Source: UBA2210 sp036825195
GTDB lineage: Bacteria > Desulfobacterota > Syntrophia > Syntrophales > UBA2210
DNA length: 64,000 bases
NCBI GenBank assembly: GCA_036825195.1
Contig: DAISYQ010000007.1
Span: forward strand, 1 to 64,000
Direction: 5' to 3'
Shown: positions 27,860 through 36,965 of the stretch, one piece after another
Numbering within the stretch: position 1 is the stretch's first letter
How the letters are laid out: the number at the start of each line of letters is the position of its first letter
Translations under genes and position numbers: made by a program
The notes under the pieces: model-generated
Told to the model about the DNA's origin: nothing
Seen by the model: only the letters and a program-made list of their open reading frames with translations
Databases searched by the model: none

Positions 27860-28642
27860 TTACTTCGATTGGAGCATGTCCTTCAAAAGAATCTCCGGAT
27901 GGTGGTACCTCTCATAGCGGGGTGTTTTTTTGCCGTATTGTATCGCCTCTTGCGGGCACCACTGCAGGCAGGCGAAACACTGGGTACATCGGTGGTTCCA
28001 GATAGGCTTTCCCGCATCCATGGCGATGTTTCCAACCGGACATATCTTGTGGCAGATTTCGCATGCATTGCATTTGTCATCAAACCAGAACTTTGTATCC
28101 ATCGTGGGGACATGCGAAAAACTCATCTTATAAATGGCTGTAAACACTATTCTCTGCCAGAAAGGCCCCTTTTCAACCGGCTTATTCTCTCTTGCCTGTA
28201 TCAACGGTGCGATGCGGGAAATCTTTTCCTGCGCGAGTTCGAAGCGTTTGAGTTGTTTTTCCTTCGGACCCGGGCCTCCCCACGGAATATAATTTGATGG
28301 CATCGGTATTTCAAATCCCGCCGAAAGATCCAAACCGTTAACAGCCATGATCTTCTTTAACTGAACCAGTGTATTTGAGACCTGTCCGGCGTTCACCGCA
28401 ATCGCGAAAGCGTATGCCGGTTTCGAGCCTTTCAGGGTATCGACAAATCGAACAACCGGGCCCGTTACTCCCCAGATATGGACGGGAAAGATCAGCCCCA
28501 TGGTTTCTGAACTGAAGGTTGTCCTTTCACCCCTGCATCGTGAGATCGAACACAGCTCGACGTCACCCAGTTTTTCAGCAATCTTGCGAGCTACCCAGAA
28601 TGAATTTCCGGTTCCTGTATAATAGAAAAGCGTCGTACTCAT
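27860..28642 (-). CDS. Flavodoxin-ferredoxin fusion (EFR1 family)
   Basis: 260 residues. A flavodoxin-like N-terminal domain starts with the FMN phosphate loop YYTGTGNSFWVAR. Two [4Fe-4S] ferredoxin motifs lie at the C-terminus: CNACEICHKICPVG and CTQCFACLQWCPQEA. It should carry electrons between FMN and two clusters in the cytoplasm, partner unknown. The ATG at 28642 is preceded by GGGAGGG and is preferred to 28690. Confidence 0.9.
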   Translation of the reverse strand: MSTTLFYYTGTGNSFWVARKIAEKLGDVELCSISRCRGERTTFSSETMGLIFPVHIWGVTGPVVRFVDTLKGSKPAYAFAIAVNAGQVSNTLVQLKKIMAVNGLDLSAGFEIPMPSNYIPWGGPGPKEKQLKRFELAQEKISRIAPLIQARENKPVEKGPFWQRIVFTAIYKMSFSHVPTMDTKFWFDDKCNACEICHKICPVGNIAMDAGKPIWNHRCTQCFACLQWCPQEAIQYGKKTPRYERYHHPEILLKDMLQSK

Positions 28643-28853
28643 TGCACCCTCCCGAGGCACAGGCTGCCACAGATGAAAAAGTTTTGTCAATGCCAGTCAG
28701 TAAAACTCTCCACGGAACATCGCGGGGAATCTCCGATTGGTATGGACCATGGTGATAGATTGTTCACTCCTTACCTCCTCTGCAAGCAGCGGGGCTAGCG
28801 CCTGTTGTCCGATGTCGATTGCGAACGTACAAGTCCATCGACAGTTACGTTGT

Positions 28854-29477
28854 TTACAAGAGCAAAAGGCCGATGATTGACAGTATGATCCAGCGGAAGA
28901 AATCGATCAGGGGATTCAGAACACCGAAGTAGAGCAATCCGATTATGATAAAAAAGCCGTAAGGCTCGATTCGTGAAAGCGTGTATTGAAGACGATGGGG
29001 TAAGAATCCCATGAGAATTTTAGATCCGTCGAGGGGCGGGATCGGAATCAGATTGAACGCCGCCAGTATGATATTGATATGAGCCAGATAATAAAGCATC
29101 GTAGCGGCGATGCCATGTGATGGTGGCGACAGCAGTTGCATCACGAAGATAGCAAGAAAGGCGAGAATCATGTTGACGATAATACCTGCCGAGGAAACCA
29201 GCAGCAGTCCCTTCCGGCTTTTCCGCAGATTGGCAAAATTGACGGGAACCGGCCTGGCCCATCCGAAGCCGAATAAAAACAGCATGAGCGTCCCTACCGG
29301 ATCGAGATGCTTGAGAGGATTGAGGCTCAACCTTCCCATCATCTTGGCGGTGGGATCCCCCATTCGGTAAGCGACCCACCCGTGAGCCAGTTCATGGAGG
29401 ATTACCGAATACAACAGCGGTACGGCTATCAGAATAAAGGTCAGCGGATCTTTCAATAAAAGATTGAGCAAGCCCAT
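28854..29477 (-). CDS. Site-2 protease family (M50) membrane metalloprotease
   Basis: 207 residues with about five membrane segments. The zinc-binding motif HELAH lies in YSVILHELAHGWVAYRMGD, and the third ligand in NLIPIPPLDGSKIL (usual N-P-P-L-D-G). This is the short rhomboid-independent type without a PDZ domain, common beside housekeeping genes; target proteins unknown. The start at 29477 (MGLLNLLL) is preferred because the frame upstream to 29585 is not family-like. Confidence 0.9.
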   Translation of the reverse strand: MGLLNLLLKDPLTFILIAVPLLYSVILHELAHGWVAYRMGDPTAKMMGRLSLNPLKHLDPVGTLMLFLFGFGWARPVPVNFANLRKSRKGLLLVSSAGIIVNMILAFLAIFVMQLLSPPSHGIAATMLYYLAHINIILAAFNLIPIPPLDGSKILMGFLPHRLQYTLSRIEPYGFFIIIGLLYFGVLNPLIDFFRWIILSIIGLLLL

Positions 29478-29828
29478 CGATGAACACCATCCATTCGGTA
29501 TGTTACCCTCTTGACCACGGACAATATACAAATGTTGGAACAAAAGCAAACCATATCGGAAATGGAATCCTTGCAGATTCGGCACCTGCGACTACGGTGT
29601 GAGTCGTGCACTGCAGGCAATCGCCCTGATTCGGTGTAATAATGGGGTGATCATGTTTCCCTACCGCAACCTCACGATGATGTATACCGGAAATTGATTA
29701 TTACCTCTTAAAATCTTTGGATAATATTCCTTGACAAGATATCATAATGAGGTTAGTGATTTGACATATCCTTGATAATAAACGAGTCGTTGATGCTTAT
29801 GAATGCCGATAACCGAGAGGGGGAATGT
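29478..29828. other. Divergent intergenic region
   Basis: 351 bp between the minus-strand protease and the plus-strand barrel protein. TTGACA hexamers occur at 29731 and 29761, but neither has a convincing -10 at the right distance. No gene is evident. Confidence 0.4.
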
Positions 29829-30650
29829 ATGAGATTACAAGACAGAGTCATACGATCTGGTACTGCCGCACTATTCTTTGTTTTTGGTCTTGTTCTTTTT
29901 TGCGGACCGGTTTTTGCGGTTACTACCGATGTTGATCTTTACGTAAAAATTGAAAGCTTTGAATGGAAGGAATACAGCACCGGCGGATCACAACTCATGA
30001 AAGAATCGGGGCCAATCTATACGCTCGGTGCCTCAACAAAGGTGAATTTTGCCAACTCACTTACATGCAAGGGAAGGGGTGAGCTGTTTTTCGGAAATAT
30101 TGACTATGACGGACAGACATGGGGAGGAACTCCTGTCGAAACAGACACAGATTATTCCGGTTTCAGGATAGAAACGGATGTGGGGAAAATCTTTATGATA
30201 TCGGACAGATCATCTCTTGAACCGTTTGTGGGGTTTGGTTGGAAGTCATGGTTGAGAGACTTGCAAAGCACGGAGACCGCAGCCGGTTATGCAGTTGGTT
30301 ATGAGGAGACATGGTCGATTGTCTATGCTCGGCTGGGAATGCGGGGCGATCATGTCTTCTCGAAACAGCTGAAGCTGTTTGCCGAGGCCGGATTCAATCT
30401 CCCCGTATATAACGAGAATGTGGTGGATTTAAATGGACTGTCCGTAACCATCGAGCCTGGCAAGGAGGTATCCCTTTTTGCCGAGGCGGGTATTACGTGG
30501 AAAAACCTGAAGACCAGTATCTTTTATGAAGGTATGAGATTTTCCAAATCCGACCTTGAATTTATTGAATCCGGTGGCGATACGTACGGGATCTATCAGC
30601 CGGAATCGGAGGCCGATATGTTCGGAATCAGTATCGGCATAGCTTTTTGA
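29829..30650 (+). CDS. Outer-membrane beta-barrel-like protein
   Basis: 273 residues. A signal peptide (TAALFFVFGLVLFCGPVFA) is followed by alternating hydrophobic/polar strands rich in aromatic and glycine residues, and the last residues are GISIGIAF, the aromatic end expected for BamA recognition. It is probably a small outer-membrane barrel of about ten strands; function unknown. The ATG at 29829 follows GAGGGGG, preferred to an earlier start at 29772. Confidence 0.7.
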   Translation: MRLQDRVIRSGTAALFFVFGLVLFCGPVFAVTTDVDLYVKIESFEWKEYSTGGSQLMKESGPIYTLGASTKVNFANSLTCKGRGELFFGNIDYDGQTWGGTPVETDTDYSGFRIETDVGKIFMISDRSSLEPFVGFGWKSWLRDLQSTETAAGYAVGYEETWSIVYARLGMRGDHVFSKQLKLFAEAGFNLPVYNENVVDLNGLSVTIEPGKEVSLFAEAGITWKNLKTSIFYEGMRFSKSDLEFIESGGDTYGIYQPESEADMFGISIGIAF

Positions 30651-30881
30651 CGATATATCCACAGCCGGCCTCAAGCCCACTCGAAACCCATAACCGTTCG
30701 GCCATCTATCGTTCAGTATCCCTCTGTGCGCTCTTATGAGCAATATGTGATGGGATGACCGTACCCCGATTCCCGGAAAACCGGAGGCATCAAGATACGA
30801 GAGATACGGCAACTCGACGTTGCCGTTGTACGATTATGCAATGATAGTCCGATGAAGAGATTCACGGAAGAGAGATACTGT

Positions 30882-31289
30882 ATGAATCGTGAAAGTGACA
30901 CCCACCTGAAAACGATAGGCTATGTTCTATGGCTCTTCGGATTTACCGGTTCCCACCGGTTTTATTACGGCAAGCCGGTTTCGGGGACGATCTATTTTTT
31001 CACCTTAGGTCTCCTTGGTATCGGATGGCTCGTCGACCTGTTTTTGATCCCTTCACTGCAGAGACAGGCGAATCTGCGATTTGCCGAAGGGTGGATTGAT
31101 TATTCGATCGCATGGATTCTCCTGACATTCCTGGGGCTTTTCGGAGCGCATCGGATATACATGGGAAAGTGGTTCACGGGTGTTCTGTATCTGTTGACGG
31201 TGGGCCTCTTCGGACTGGGATATCTGTATGACTTTTGGACGCTGAACGATCAGATCACACAGATAAATTTGGATGACCGGATTCCATAG
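30882..31289 (+). CDS. Membrane protein with two TM2 domains
   Basis: 135 residues containing two copies of the TM2 module: GFTGSHRFYYGKPVSGTIYF...GWLVDLFLI and GLFGAHRIYMGKWFTGVLYL...GYLYDFWTL. Each has the G-(x)-HR-Y-G signature and ends with the aspartate-containing turn. Most bacterial TM2 proteins have one copy. Function unknown. GGAAGAGAG lies before the ATG at 30882; a start at 30852 is possible. Confidence 0.82.
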   Translation: MNRESDTHLKTIGYVLWLFGFTGSHRFYYGKPVSGTIYFFTLGLLGIGWLVDLFLIPSLQRQANLRFAEGWIDYSIAWILLTFLGLFGAHRIYMGKWFTGVLYLLTVGLFGLGYLYDFWTLNDQITQINLDDRIP

Positions 31290-31381
31290 ATCCCGGAACA
31301 CAATGAACTACACATTTCCTTCATTCGGAAAACGGTAAGCACTGAAGAATCATAGAGATATCTGCCTGTCGAGTAGCCTTT

Positions 31382-31717
31382 CTAAAAGACTATTTTCCCA
31401 GGCGGACGGCGCTCCGGAACGTATTGGTGCCGGATAGCCCCCTCGTTCCACTCCCTTGAGACATAGAGGTTACAGTAACAACTACCGTACTCGGCAACAT
31501 CGGGAGTCCTGTAGATACAGGGACAGATGATATCGCTGTCCTGCTCCCGGTTGCCGGCAGCGAGCCGACAGGGGCAGCCCATGTATCCGTACCTCTTTTT
31601 GTTGGTCAGCAGACCCTCGAGGAGATCGAATACCCTCTCCCTGTCTTTGTTCAGGTAGTACCCTTTCGGTTCCTGAACCTTTTTCAGCATCTCATAGAGT
31701 TGCTCTGCTTTCATCAT
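31382..31717 (-). CDS. Ferredoxin-thioredoxin reductase catalytic subunit-like protein
   Basis: 111 residues. It shows the conserved cysteine pattern of the FTR catalytic chain: CPCRL, CPCIY and CYCNLYV, which hold a [4Fe-4S] cluster beside a redox disulfide. It should transfer electrons from ferredoxin to a thiol partner. No variable (alpha) subunit is present, as is usual in anaerobic bacteria. Its start overlaps the stop of the glutaredoxin-like gene by 4 bp, which strongly suggests that the glutaredoxin is its partner. Confidence 0.92.
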   Translation of the reverse strand: MMKAEQLYEMLKKVQEPKGYYLNKDRERVFDLLEGLLTNKKRYGYMGCPCRLAAGNREQDSDIICPCIYRTPDVAEYGSCYCNLYVSREWNEGAIRHQYVPERRPPGKIVF

Positions 31718-31968
31718 AATCCCAGGGCCTCCCGTATCTCGTCCTCCTTAAACCCGACGATAACCCTGTCGCCGATGATGATGGTGGGGAATGAGCAATC
31801 GGGATTGTACTTTCTTAAATCCTCGATGATCGCCCTTCGTTCTTCTCCTTCGAGGAGATCGACATCGGTAAAATCATATTTCACGTTGCAGTCATGCATG
31901 AGTTTCTTGGCTGACTTACAGTGACTGCAGGTGCTGAGTGTATACATAGTAACCTTTTTTTCAGACAT
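31714..31968 (-). CDS. Glutaredoxin-like protein
   Basis: 84 residues with a thioredoxin fold. The active site is CSHC in TLSTCSHCKSAKKLM, and the cis-proline lies in CSFPTIIIGD. It is the first gene of a two-gene operon with the FTR catalytic subunit, so reduction is probably from ferredoxin rather than glutathione (inference). Confidence 0.9.
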   Translation of the reverse strand: MSEKKVTMYTLSTCSHCKSAKKLMHDCNVKYDFTDVDLLEGEERRAIIEDLRKYNPDCSFPTIIIGDRVIVGFKEDEIREALGL

Positions 31969-32277
31969 GGTGATCTCCTTTTGATAATGGGAAAATCTTG
32001 TGGAAATGACCGGGGTGTGTCCGCTCTATGGACATGGTGTATAGTTATTATACATCATGAATACCATTTTGCCATTTATTTGTGGAGAATATGTCGCGAA
32101 TGAGCTAAAGCTGGAACGTGAAAAAAGGTACATGGTCGGTAAAAAAGGGAATGTGATCTTACCGTTTCAAGAATATCCTGTGACCATTTCGTGTACATCT
32201 GGCACTATAGTTGCTTATTTTTCTGCCTGTAATCACGAAGTATCTATCGGTCTGTTCCGGTGACAGAAGGAGTTCTC
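31969..32277. other. Divergent intergenic region
   Basis: 309 bp between the glutaredoxin operon and the PAS kinase. It contains the palindrome at 32038-32054. A plus-strand frame 32057-32263 of 68 codons has no recognisable domain and no clear ribosome-binding site. Confidence 0.4.
32038..32054. promoter_or_regulatory. Palindrome TGTATA-N5-TATACA
   Basis: Perfect six-base arms around GTTAT, between the divergent glutaredoxin and kinase promoters. A possible operator; no regulator is assigned. Confidence 0.3.
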
Positions 32278-34152
32278 ATGAGTAAAAAACCTACGTATAA
32301 CGAACTCGAAGAAAGAGTGCGGCTGCTTGAAAAAAAGATCCGGTCCTATGAGGAGATTATCAGAGATATTCGTATAGAAGCCGAGGGAAGCTCCTACCGC
32401 TTTCAGGATGTATCCTTTGAGGGAATGAGCGTTTGTGAAGAGAATCTTATCATTGATGCGAACAGGGCCTTATCGACGATAACGGGATACGATGCTCAGG
32501 AGCTCATCGGGATGGATATCTTGTATCTCTTCACACCTGCGTGCAGGGACTTTGTACGATACAATATGGACAACATATTTGATAATCCCTACGAGGCGGT
32601 TTGTCTCCGAAAAGACGGAACCTCTCTTCCCGTGGAGATACAGGGGAAAAACTTCACCTTTCTCGGACAAAAGCAGAGCGTTATATACCTCAGGGACATC
32701 AAAGTCCGCAAGCAGGCCGAGGAACTCTACAAGACCATGGCCGAAGAATCCCAGGCGGGTGTCTATGTGGTGCAGAACGGAAAGTTCATCTATGTCAACG
32801 ATAATGCCGCAGGATATACCGGATATTCACCGCAGGAACTGGTTGGCAGGGACACACGCTTCTGCGTCCACTTTGACGACAGGAAGATAATCGAGAAAAA
32901 TCTGAGGAGGGCCCTGAAAGACAAGCGGTCGCGTCCCTATACGTACCGGATTATCACGAAAGACGGCTCCATGAGGTGGCTCATCGAAACGGTTTCTCCC
33001 ATCTACTTCGGCGGAGAGAAGATGGTTCTCGGCAATGTCATGGATGTGACTGAAATCAAGGAAGCCAGGCAGCGACTGGAAGAACTCGAAGAGCTGGAAG
33101 CATCGATTCTCGATGCCATTCCTCACGCAGTCATCGGGTTTGAAAAACGGCACATCATCTTTGCCAATAATGCCGTCGAGGATGTCTTCGGATGGAAGCC
33201 GGAAGAACTGATAGGAAGATTGAGCAGGATTCTTTACCGGAACGATGAGGAATACGAGGAGATCGGTGCCGTCTTCTACAACCTCCGTGAAGAACAGAGG
33301 ACACAAACCAGGGAATATCCCTGTGTAAAAAAAGACGGTTCGGAAATTACCACCATGATGAGCGCCTCGGTCATCGGGAAGAATATCAAGGACCGCAAAG
33401 TAGTCGTGATGTATGAAAACATAACGGAGCGGAAAAGGGCGCGTGAAAAGCTCCACGAATACCACGAAAAACTTCGCTCCCTGGCATCGGAGCTCTCCAT
33501 GACGGAGGAACGGGAGCGACAGTTTATCGCTACCGCCCTTCACGACGGAATCAGTCAGACCATGGCGGTGGCAAAGATCAAGATGGAATCCCTGCAGCAG
33601 GAGGCCGAAACCACCAAACTGTCCGGTCCCTTGAAAGAGATCATCGCTCTTATGAATCAACTTATCTACGATACCAGGTCGCTGACCCTGGATTTAAGTC
33701 CCCCGGTTCTCTATATACTGGGAATAGAAGCGGCACTGGAATGGCTTGCCGAACAGTTCCAGGAAAAATATGCGCTGGGTGTGGTACTCGATATGGAAAA
33801 AATATCGGTGAATCTCAACAAAGACATATCATTCTTCCTCTTTCGAAGCACCCAGGAGCTTCTGATGAACGTGGTCAAACATGCACGTACGAAAGAGGCG
33901 CTGGTGTCTCTCAAAAAGGTAGGCGATGATATCCTGTTGAGTGTTGAAGATGAAGGGGTCGGCTTTGATAAATCGGACCTTGAATTGCCCGATGATTGGT
34001 CCAAAGGATTCGGTCTTTTCAGCATCCGCGAACGGGTGGATTATCTGGGCGGACAGTGTTATATTGAATCACAAAAAGGGGTGGGAACCCGTATCACCAT
34101 GATCGTACCCCCGACACGTGCGGGGAAAAAAGATAAGGGGCATATTTCGTGA
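32278..34152 (+). CDS. Cytoplasmic PAS-domain histidine kinase (NarX-type HisKA_3)
   Basis: 624 residues. A short coiled coil (SKKPTYNELEERVRLLEKKI) opens the protein, followed by three PAS domains (about 35-150, 155-270 and 275-395). HisKA_3 holds the phosphoacceptor H422 in TALHDGISQTMAVAK. The HATPase_c domain has the N-box asparagine in ELLMNVVKHA, DEGVGF (G1) and GFGLFSIRERV (G2). There is no membrane segment, so the signal is cytoplasmic. The ATG at 32278 follows AAGGAG; a GTG at 32260 lacks support. Its stop overlaps the response regulator start by 4 bp. It is the likely ancestor or partner of the ATPase-only proteins downstream. Confidence 0.93.
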   Translation: MSKKPTYNELEERVRLLEKKIRSYEEIIRDIRIEAEGSSYRFQDVSFEGMSVCEENLIIDANRALSTITGYDAQELIGMDILYLFTPACRDFVRYNMDNIFDNPYEAVCLRKDGTSLPVEIQGKNFTFLGQKQSVIYLRDIKVRKQAEELYKTMAEESQAGVYVVQNGKFIYVNDNAAGYTGYSPQELVGRDTRFCVHFDDRKIIEKNLRRALKDKRSRPYTYRIITKDGSMRWLIETVSPIYFGGEKMVLGNVMDVTEIKEARQRLEELEELEASILDAIPHAVIGFEKRHIIFANNAVEDVFGWKPEELIGRLSRILYRNDEEYEEIGAVFYNLREEQRTQTREYPCVKKDGSEITTMMSASVIGKNIKDRKVVVMYENITERKRAREKLHEYHEKLRSLASELSMTEERERQFIATALHDGISQTMAVAKIKMESLQQEAETTKLSGPLKEIIALMNQLIYDTRSLTLDLSPPVLYILGIEAALEWLAEQFQEKYALGVVLDMEKISVNLNKDISFFLFRSTQELLMNVVKHARTKEALVSLKKVGDDILLSVEDEGVGFDKSDLELPDDWSKGFGLFSIRERVDYLGGQCYIESQKGVGTRITMIVPPTRAGKKDKGHIS

Positions 34153-34802
34153 ATATAAAAATTATTCTGGCAGATGACCATAAAATAGTGCGCGACGGAT
34201 TACGAACACTGATCGAAAAGGAAACCGGCATGGAGGTTGTTGCCGAGGCGGAGGATGGCAGGTCCGCCGTCAAAATGGCCAAAAAACTGCTGCCCCACAT
34301 CGTAATAATGGACATTACCATGCCGGATCTGAACGGTATTGACGCCACCAGGGCGATCTTCGAGGAGACCTCCGGAGTCAAGGTAATCGCCCTTTCCATG
34401 CACTCTGACCGGAGATTCGTTTCGGGTATGCTCGAGGCAGGGGCGTCTGCCTATCTTTTGAAAGACAGCGCCTTTGAAGAACTCGCCACGGCGATACGTG
34501 CCGTTGTTGCCAACCAGATATACCTGAGCCCCAAGATCGCCGATATCGTCGTACGGCGCTTCGTAAGCAAGTCAGCAAGTACCGAGCGCTCCGCCTTTAC
34601 GGAACTCACAAAGCGTGAACGGGAAGTCCTCCAGCTTCTTGCCGAGGGGGTCAGTACAAAAGAGATTGCCGGGCATCTCAACCTGAGCATCAAGACGGTG
34701 GAGACCCACCGGGCCAATATCATGAGCAAACTTGACATCCATACCATATCGGAACTGGTGAAGTATGCCATCAGGGAAGGTCTGACCTCCCTGGAGAACT
34801 GA
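34149..34802 (+). CDS. NarL/LuxR-family response regulator
   Basis: 217 residues. The receiver has an acidic pocket (LADDHKIVRDGL) and the phosphoacceptor D55 (VIMDITMPDLNG). The LuxR-type helix-turn-helix is at about 150-215 (LTKREREVLQLLAEG...SIKTVETHRANIMSKL). It begins with GTG overlapping the kinase stop (GTGA), a firm sign of a cognate pair. The similar sequence blocks upstream of three nearby genes are candidate binding sites. Confidence 0.94.
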   Translation: MNIKIILADDHKIVRDGLRTLIEKETGMEVVAEAEDGRSAVKMAKKLLPHIVIMDITMPDLNGIDATRAIFEETSGVKVIALSMHSDRRFVSGMLEAGASAYLLKDSAFEELATAIRAVVANQIYLSPKIADIVVRRFVSKSASTERSAFTELTKREREVLQLLAEGVSTKEIAGHLNLSIKTVETHRANIMSKLDIHTISELVKYAIREGLTSLEN

Positions 34803-34843
34803 TTCCCCATACCCGGGTCATCATTTCCATGTATTGATTTTTC

Positions 34844-34905
34844 GGTTTTCCCTTAATTTAATTCAGGCATTTCTGTATCTCAAGTAAGAAATCTCCCGAT
34901 AGTAA
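34844..34905 (+). promoter_or_regulatory. Shared upstream block A
   Basis: Contains GGTTTTCCC, then TCAGG 20 bases on, then CCCGATAGTAA. The same elements in the same order occur upstream of the next gene (35698-35760) and, less well kept, upstream of the minus-strand ATPase gene (37583-37619). Candidate operator for the adjacent NarL-type regulator. Confidence 0.55.
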
Positions 34906-34979
34906 CAATTTAATTAGTACGTTATCTATATACCGAAATCAGGGAACAGTATGATTCCCAAAAATCGGAGGTAAAGACA

Positions 34980-35663
34980 ATGTTGAGAAACGAAGCATTA
35001 GCAAAGGTGAAACATCTTGAAGGTATGCTCAATGTACCCGGAACCATTCTTCAAAACGGAAGAGGCAATGTCCTCGATATCGCCCGGGAACTCGTGGACC
35101 TTCTCAAGGAAGAGGATCTGCCCGCGGTCGAACCTCTCGAGGTGATAGCGACCGGAGAGGCACACATGAAAAACATAACGGATCCTGCTGTTGTGGACCC
35201 CGCAAAACGAGAGACATTTCTGAAGAAACTCTCCTGCGCATCGCAGGTGTATCGTGGTCTCGAAGCGGCACTGGAGGATCTGACGAAAATATTCGCTGAG
35301 GAATACGACATCAAAACGAAATTCAACAGTATAGGGGAGCAAAAGGTTATTGACAGAAAAATCGGGTATCTCCTGTTCCGGTGCACGAAGCTGCTTCTGA
35401 CGAATGCGGAAATGCGTCCGGGGGTAACCACCCTGACGATCACCCTGGAAAATAGAGGGGAGGATGTTCTCATCAGTATTGAAGACGACGGAGTCGGATT
35501 CAATACCAATGACACGAAAGCCCTCATGGAGTATGCGAAAAACGAGAAGGTAACCCGAATCCGTGAGTGGGTACAGTACGTGAAGGGAAGGCTCTACGTT
35601 ATGTCGCAGAAGGACAGGGGAACCAGGGTGACAACGATCGTGCCTCAGACGATCACCCGGTAA
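34980..35663 (+). CDS. Repeat domain plus degenerate HATPase domain, no phosphoacceptor
   Basis: 227 residues. Residues 11-59 form the LEGML repeat (HLEGMLN...LLKEEDLP) that also makes up the next gene's product. Residues about 85-225 match the C-terminal ATPase domain of the kinase at 32278: the N-box asparagine aligns exactly 33 positions before the end of DDGVGF (G1). But the G2 lid glycines (GFGL in the kinase) are replaced (NEKVTRIREWV), and there is no HisKA_3 histidine. It probably cannot act as a normal kinase; it may bind the regulator or kinase instead. GGAGGTAA precedes the ATG. Confidence 0.75.
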   Translation: MLRNEALAKVKHLEGMLNVPGTILQNGRGNVLDIARELVDLLKEEDLPAVEPLEVIATGEAHMKNITDPAVVDPAKRETFLKKLSCASQVYRGLEAALEDLTKIFAEEYDIKTKFNSIGEQKVIDRKIGYLLFRCTKLLLTNAEMRPGVTTLTITLENRGEDVLISIEDDGVGFNTNDTKALMEYAKNEKVTRIREWVQYVKGRLYVMSQKDRGTRVTTIVPQTITR

Positions 35664-35697
35664 CCCGGAAATCGGCTTATTGTTCGTACATGATATA

Positions 35698-35760
35698 GGA
35701 TTTTCCCCTATGTCGATTCAGGGTTTTCCCTGTATGAAACAAGAATCCGCCCGATAGTAA
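35698..35760 (+). promoter_or_regulatory. Shared upstream block B
   Basis: Reads GGATTTTCCCC, GATTCAGGGTTTTCCCTGTAT and CCCGATAGTAA, matching block A through most of its length with small indels. Its distance to the start codon (80 bp) is close to that of block A (75 bp), so promoter and gene start were duplicated together. Confidence 0.55.
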
Positions 35761-35839
35761 TCATTACTCTGTTGATCTATCTACGCATAGGGATCAGTGA
35801 AAAGGAGGGGTTTTTCGAAACACAACGGAGGTAACAAGA

Positions 35840-36163
35840 ATGTTATACAATCAGGTTACAGGACTTGAAGGAATGCTGAATCCGACACAATGGATTTTCA
35901 ACAATATCAGCGGTAATGCCTTCAGCAGCGCCATGGTACTTGCCGGTTTTTTCGATGAAGATGATCTCACCGTGATGGAGACCCCTGAGATGGCAACCAT
36001 CGGAGCATCAGAACTGGTGGCGGGCCTCGAAGGTATGCTGGATGCGACGCAGGAGGGGATTCCCAACAATGGCTTGGGCAGAGAGCTCAGCATCAGCGAG
36101 CGGTTTGCCGGTGTGCTCGCTGAAGAGGAACTTCCCGAGATCATGACCCTTGCGGTAGCATAA
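35840..36163 (+). CDS. Small acidic protein made of two LEGML repeats
   Basis: 107 residues, unrecognised outside this locus. Residues 7-55 (GLEGMLN...FDEDDLTVMETPEMATIG) and 61-107 (GLEGMLD...LAEEELPEIMTLAVA) are two copies of a repeat of about 48 residues, which also forms residues 11-59 of the protein from 34980. Shared positions are LEGML, an asparagine/glycine pair near position 17-20, and E-E/D-D/E-L near position 38-40. No signal peptide or cysteines. CGGAGGTAA precedes the ATG, as in the previous gene. Probably arose by duplication of that gene's start and loss of the ATPase part. Function unknown. Confidence 0.7.
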   Translation: MLYNQVTGLEGMLNPTQWIFNNISGNAFSSAMVLAGFFDEDDLTVMETPEMATIGASELVAGLEGMLDATQEGIPNNGLGRELSISERFAGVLAEEELPEIMTLAVA

Positions 36164-36320
36164 AAAACCAGAATGTTCCATATATCTTTCATCAATACCA
36201 TGTGGAATTATCAGGATTTTCGACACCAGGAATCATGAATTCCTCAATAGGAACATATCGCCTGATGTCCCAGGAGTGACGTTCTGCGGGAACGATTGCA
36301 CCGGGAAGGGGTACGAGAAA

Positions 36321-36839
36321 ATGCTGATCGATAAGGATCTGGAAAAAATCGAGATATTCGATAACGAGCTGTACGAAAAGTACCACGATGATCCGACAGA
36401 CATCCTGAATTATATGTTTATGAGCCTTGAGGCCTCGCTGGGATGGCTTACGGGGCGGTTGGAAAAACAGTCGGGCATCAAGGCCGATCTGCACAGGAAC
36501 GGAAAGCTGATACATGTGGATAAACCCATCCGTTCGGTTCTCATTCAGAGTGTCCAGGAGATCTTGATGAACATCCCCACCCATGCAGGAGCCAGAAAGG
36601 CCTCTGTATCGCTCAATCAAAAGGGCAAAGATGTTTCGGTGACAATTGAAGACGATGGGTCCGGAATGACCGATTCGAATCTCGGATCTTTAATGCGCCA
36701 TGTGAGCCCCGGCTTTTTGAGAATCCATGAGAGGATTAGTCATGTAGGGGGAAATCTCTCCGTGGAATCAAAGAGAGACCAGGGGACACGCGTCACCATC
36801 ACCATACCTTCCCATATACTCAAACATCAGCAATGGTAA
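36321..36839 (+). CDS. Stand-alone HATPase domain protein
   Basis: 172 residues that correspond almost wholly to a histidine-kinase ATPase domain. The N-box is EILMNIPTHAGARKA (asparagine and histidine retained), and G1 is EDDGSGM. The G2 lid reads PGFLRIHERI, keeping only part of the kinase's GFGLFSIRERV. No phosphoacceptor histidine domain is present. The ATG at 36321 has AAGGGG about ten bases upstream; a GTG at 36276 would add 15 residues. It may modulate the kinase/regulator pair at 32278-34802 (inference). Confidence 0.75.
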   Translation: MLIDKDLEKIEIFDNELYEKYHDDPTDILNYMFMSLEASLGWLTGRLEKQSGIKADLHRNGKLIHVDKPIRSVLIQSVQEILMNIPTHAGARKASVSLNQKGKDVSVTIEDDGSGMTDSNLGSLMRHVSPGFLRIHERISHVGGNLSVESKRDQGTRVTITIPSHILKHQQW

Positions 36840-36965
36840 GGTCAATCAGGGTAACAATCAGCTTGTCAGATAACCATCAGGTCTTTCAGGACTGTCTTCG
36901 ACGTTGCCGATGACCCCCATGGCGCCTTGTCAAAGTTTTGTAATACCGTTCCCCACGGTACTTTA

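Noticed and set aside
32057..32263. 68-codon frame before the PAS kinase
   Set aside because: No ribosome-binding site and no recognisable sequence; it ends by overlapping an unused GTG of the kinase frame.
32827..33660. Minus-strand frame of 277 codons opposite the PAS kinase
   Set aside because: The kinase frame has consistent domain order; the opposite frame has none.
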